A stretch of 64,000 nt of DNA. It comes from Symsagittifera roscoffensis. Lineage: Eukaryota > Xenacoelomorpha > Acoela > Convolutidae. The translations under genes were made by a program, and so were the position numbers. The first letter of the stretch is position 1. Every line of letters starts with the position of its first letter. The notes below the pieces were generated by a model that had not been told where the DNA came from, searched no databases, and saw only the letters and a program-made list of their open reading frames with translations. This document shows positions 62,501 to 64,000 of the stretch, in pieces. The stretch is taken from the NCBI RefSeq assembly GCF_963678635.1, contig NC_087063.1:22698701-22762700 (forward strand), given 5' to 3'.

Positions 62501-64000
62501 TCTTTCAAGCGAATTTCGGTTATCTCTCAATAAAAGCCCATGTAGGACTCAATTCCATGAATTTTCACAAAAATTTCATACAGAATTCACTTGAAGTGCC
62601 AAAGAACAACTAATATAACGCTCTCCTCTAGAAAATACTTTGAGAAGTAATAAAGCTAAATGACGACTAGAACAGATGAGTATGAAGAAAAACTTCAGAG
62701 TTATAGAAACTTGTACACTTTTACCATTTCTGTTGAAAAACAGATATAGTTTTTAAAACTTGACATTAAAAGCTCCACTAAATTTGTTTCACAAACTTTG
62801 GATGTTAATTTTATTACAAAATTGGATAAAAATTGATTTGATGTAATTCAGCAGAAAATGACCATTTCTCAGAAATAACTCTGATTTGATATATTTCGAA
62901 CTAGATATAAGGATTTTAATTTCGACTCTTTCAAATGAATTTCGGTTGACTCTCAATAAAAACGGAAGTAAGACTCGAATCCTGGAATTTTCAAAAAAAT
63001 TTTAAACATAATTCACATGAAGTGCCAAAAAACAACTACTATAACGCTCTGCTGTAGAAATAACTTTGAAAAGTAACAAGGCTAAATGACGACTACAACA
63101 GATGAGTATGAAGAAAATTTTAAAGTTATGGAAACTTGTACACATTTACCAATTCTAATGAAAAACAGATATAGTTTTTAAAATTTGACATTAAAAGCTC
63201 CACTAAATTTGTTTCACAAACTTTGGATGTTATTTTTTTTTTACAAAATTGGATAAAAAGTGATTGATGTATTTCAGCAGAAAATTGACCATTTCTCAGG
63301 AGTCACGCTGATTTGGTATATTTCCACTTAGTTATTAGGATTTTATTTTTGACTCTTTCAAACGAATTTTGGTTAACTCTCAATAAAAACCCATGTAAGA
63401 CTCGAATCCCTTGAATTTTCACAAAAATTTCAAACATATTTCACTTGAAGTGCCAAAGAACAACTACTATAACGCTCTGCTGTAGAAACAACTTTGAAAG
63501 TAATAAGGCTAAATGACGGACTGGAACAGTTGAGTATGAAGAAAAGTTTCAGAGTTATGGAAACTTGTACACATTACCAATTCTGTTGATAAACAGATAT
63601 AGTTTTTAAAATTTGACATTAAAAGCTCCACTAAATTTGTTTTCACAAACTTTGGATGTTAATTGTTTTTAAAAAAATGGAAAAAATTTGATTTGGTGTA
63701 AATCAGCAGAAAATTGGCCATTTTTCAGAAATCACTCTGATTTGATATATTTCGAACTAGATATAAGGATTTTAATTTCGACTCTTTCAAATGAATTTCG
63801 GTTAACTCTCAATAAAAACCCAAGTAGTTGTAGACCTTGAATCCTGGAACTTTCACGAAAATTTGAAACATAATTCACTTGAAGTGCCAAAGAACAACTA
63901 ACTAATATAACGCTCTCCTCTAGAAAACACTTTGAGAAGTAACAAAGCTAAATGACGACTAGAACAGATGAGTATGAAGAAAAACTTCAGAGTTATAAAA
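56502..64000. repeat. Satellite array, monomer 426-427 bp
   Basis: The phrase GACTCTTTCAAATGAATTTCG or a close variant recurs at 56,956, 57,383, 57,810, 58,236, 58,662, 59,089, 59,516, 59,942, 60,368, 60,793, 61,220, 61,646, 62,072, 62,498, 62,924, 63,351 and 63,780, a mean spacing of 426.5. The array runs off the window. The first, divergent monomer (56,530-56,950) links it to the end of the large repeats. Monomers fall into types (CAAATGAATTTCG with GAACTAGATATAAG; CAAGCGAATTTCG with CACCTAGTTATTAG). No reading frame. Confidence 0.97.

Noticed and set aside
1..64000. tRNA or rRNA genes
   Set aside because: I found no stretch with convincing tRNA arms or rRNA signatures by eye; only the primer-binding sites relate to tRNA.

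Overview
This is invertebrate animal (metazoan) nuclear DNA that I cannot place more precisely. It is AT-rich, almost entirely mobile-element and satellite sequence, with no conventional host gene and no RNA gene that I can support.

Layout on the + coordinate axis; all element genes read on the minus strand. (1) 1-10,296: the 5' part of a Ty3/gypsy-type LTR retroelement (element 1), with gag-pol, a long leader holding a 13-15 bp minisatellite, a primer-binding site and an LTR; its 3' part lies beyond the window. (2) 10,113-33,941: a second, giant Ty3/gypsy relative (element 2, about 23.8 kb). Reading from its 5' end it has an LTR (33,941-33,058), a primer-binding site, a 3 kb leader, gag, protease/RT/RNase H, integrase, a macro-like domain at the end of pol, and then, where an env gene might sit, about 8.9 kb of tightly packed extra coding sequence (19,943-11,072). 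That block begins with an SGNH (GDSL) hydrolase carrying its full catalytic set and continues with about 2,000 codons that I do not recognise. The first LTR-proximal 184 bases of element 2 recur, with one mismatch, at 10,113-10,296, directly after the extra block. This is the main evidence that the block belongs to the element.

(3) 34,128-40,460: several decayed copies of a reverse transcriptase family with RPI, KLDFSNAF and xDD motifs. (4) 40,480-48,650: a second, CR1/Jockey-like non-LTR reverse transcriptase, of which a 1,380-bp segment is tandemly amplified with a fold-back at each junction. (5) 48,648-56,501: two copies of a 3.8-4.0 kb AT-rich repeat. (6) 56,502-64,000: a satellite with a 426-427 bp monomer and local higher-order structure.

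Neither gypsy element is intact. Element 1 has lost about 32 bases over the RNase H catalytic site. Element 2 carries five one-base frameshifts and three in-frame stops, and has lost one zinc-binding Cys of its integrase. The most interesting object is the giant element with the macro domain and the SGNH-led polyprotein-like block; its function is unknown.
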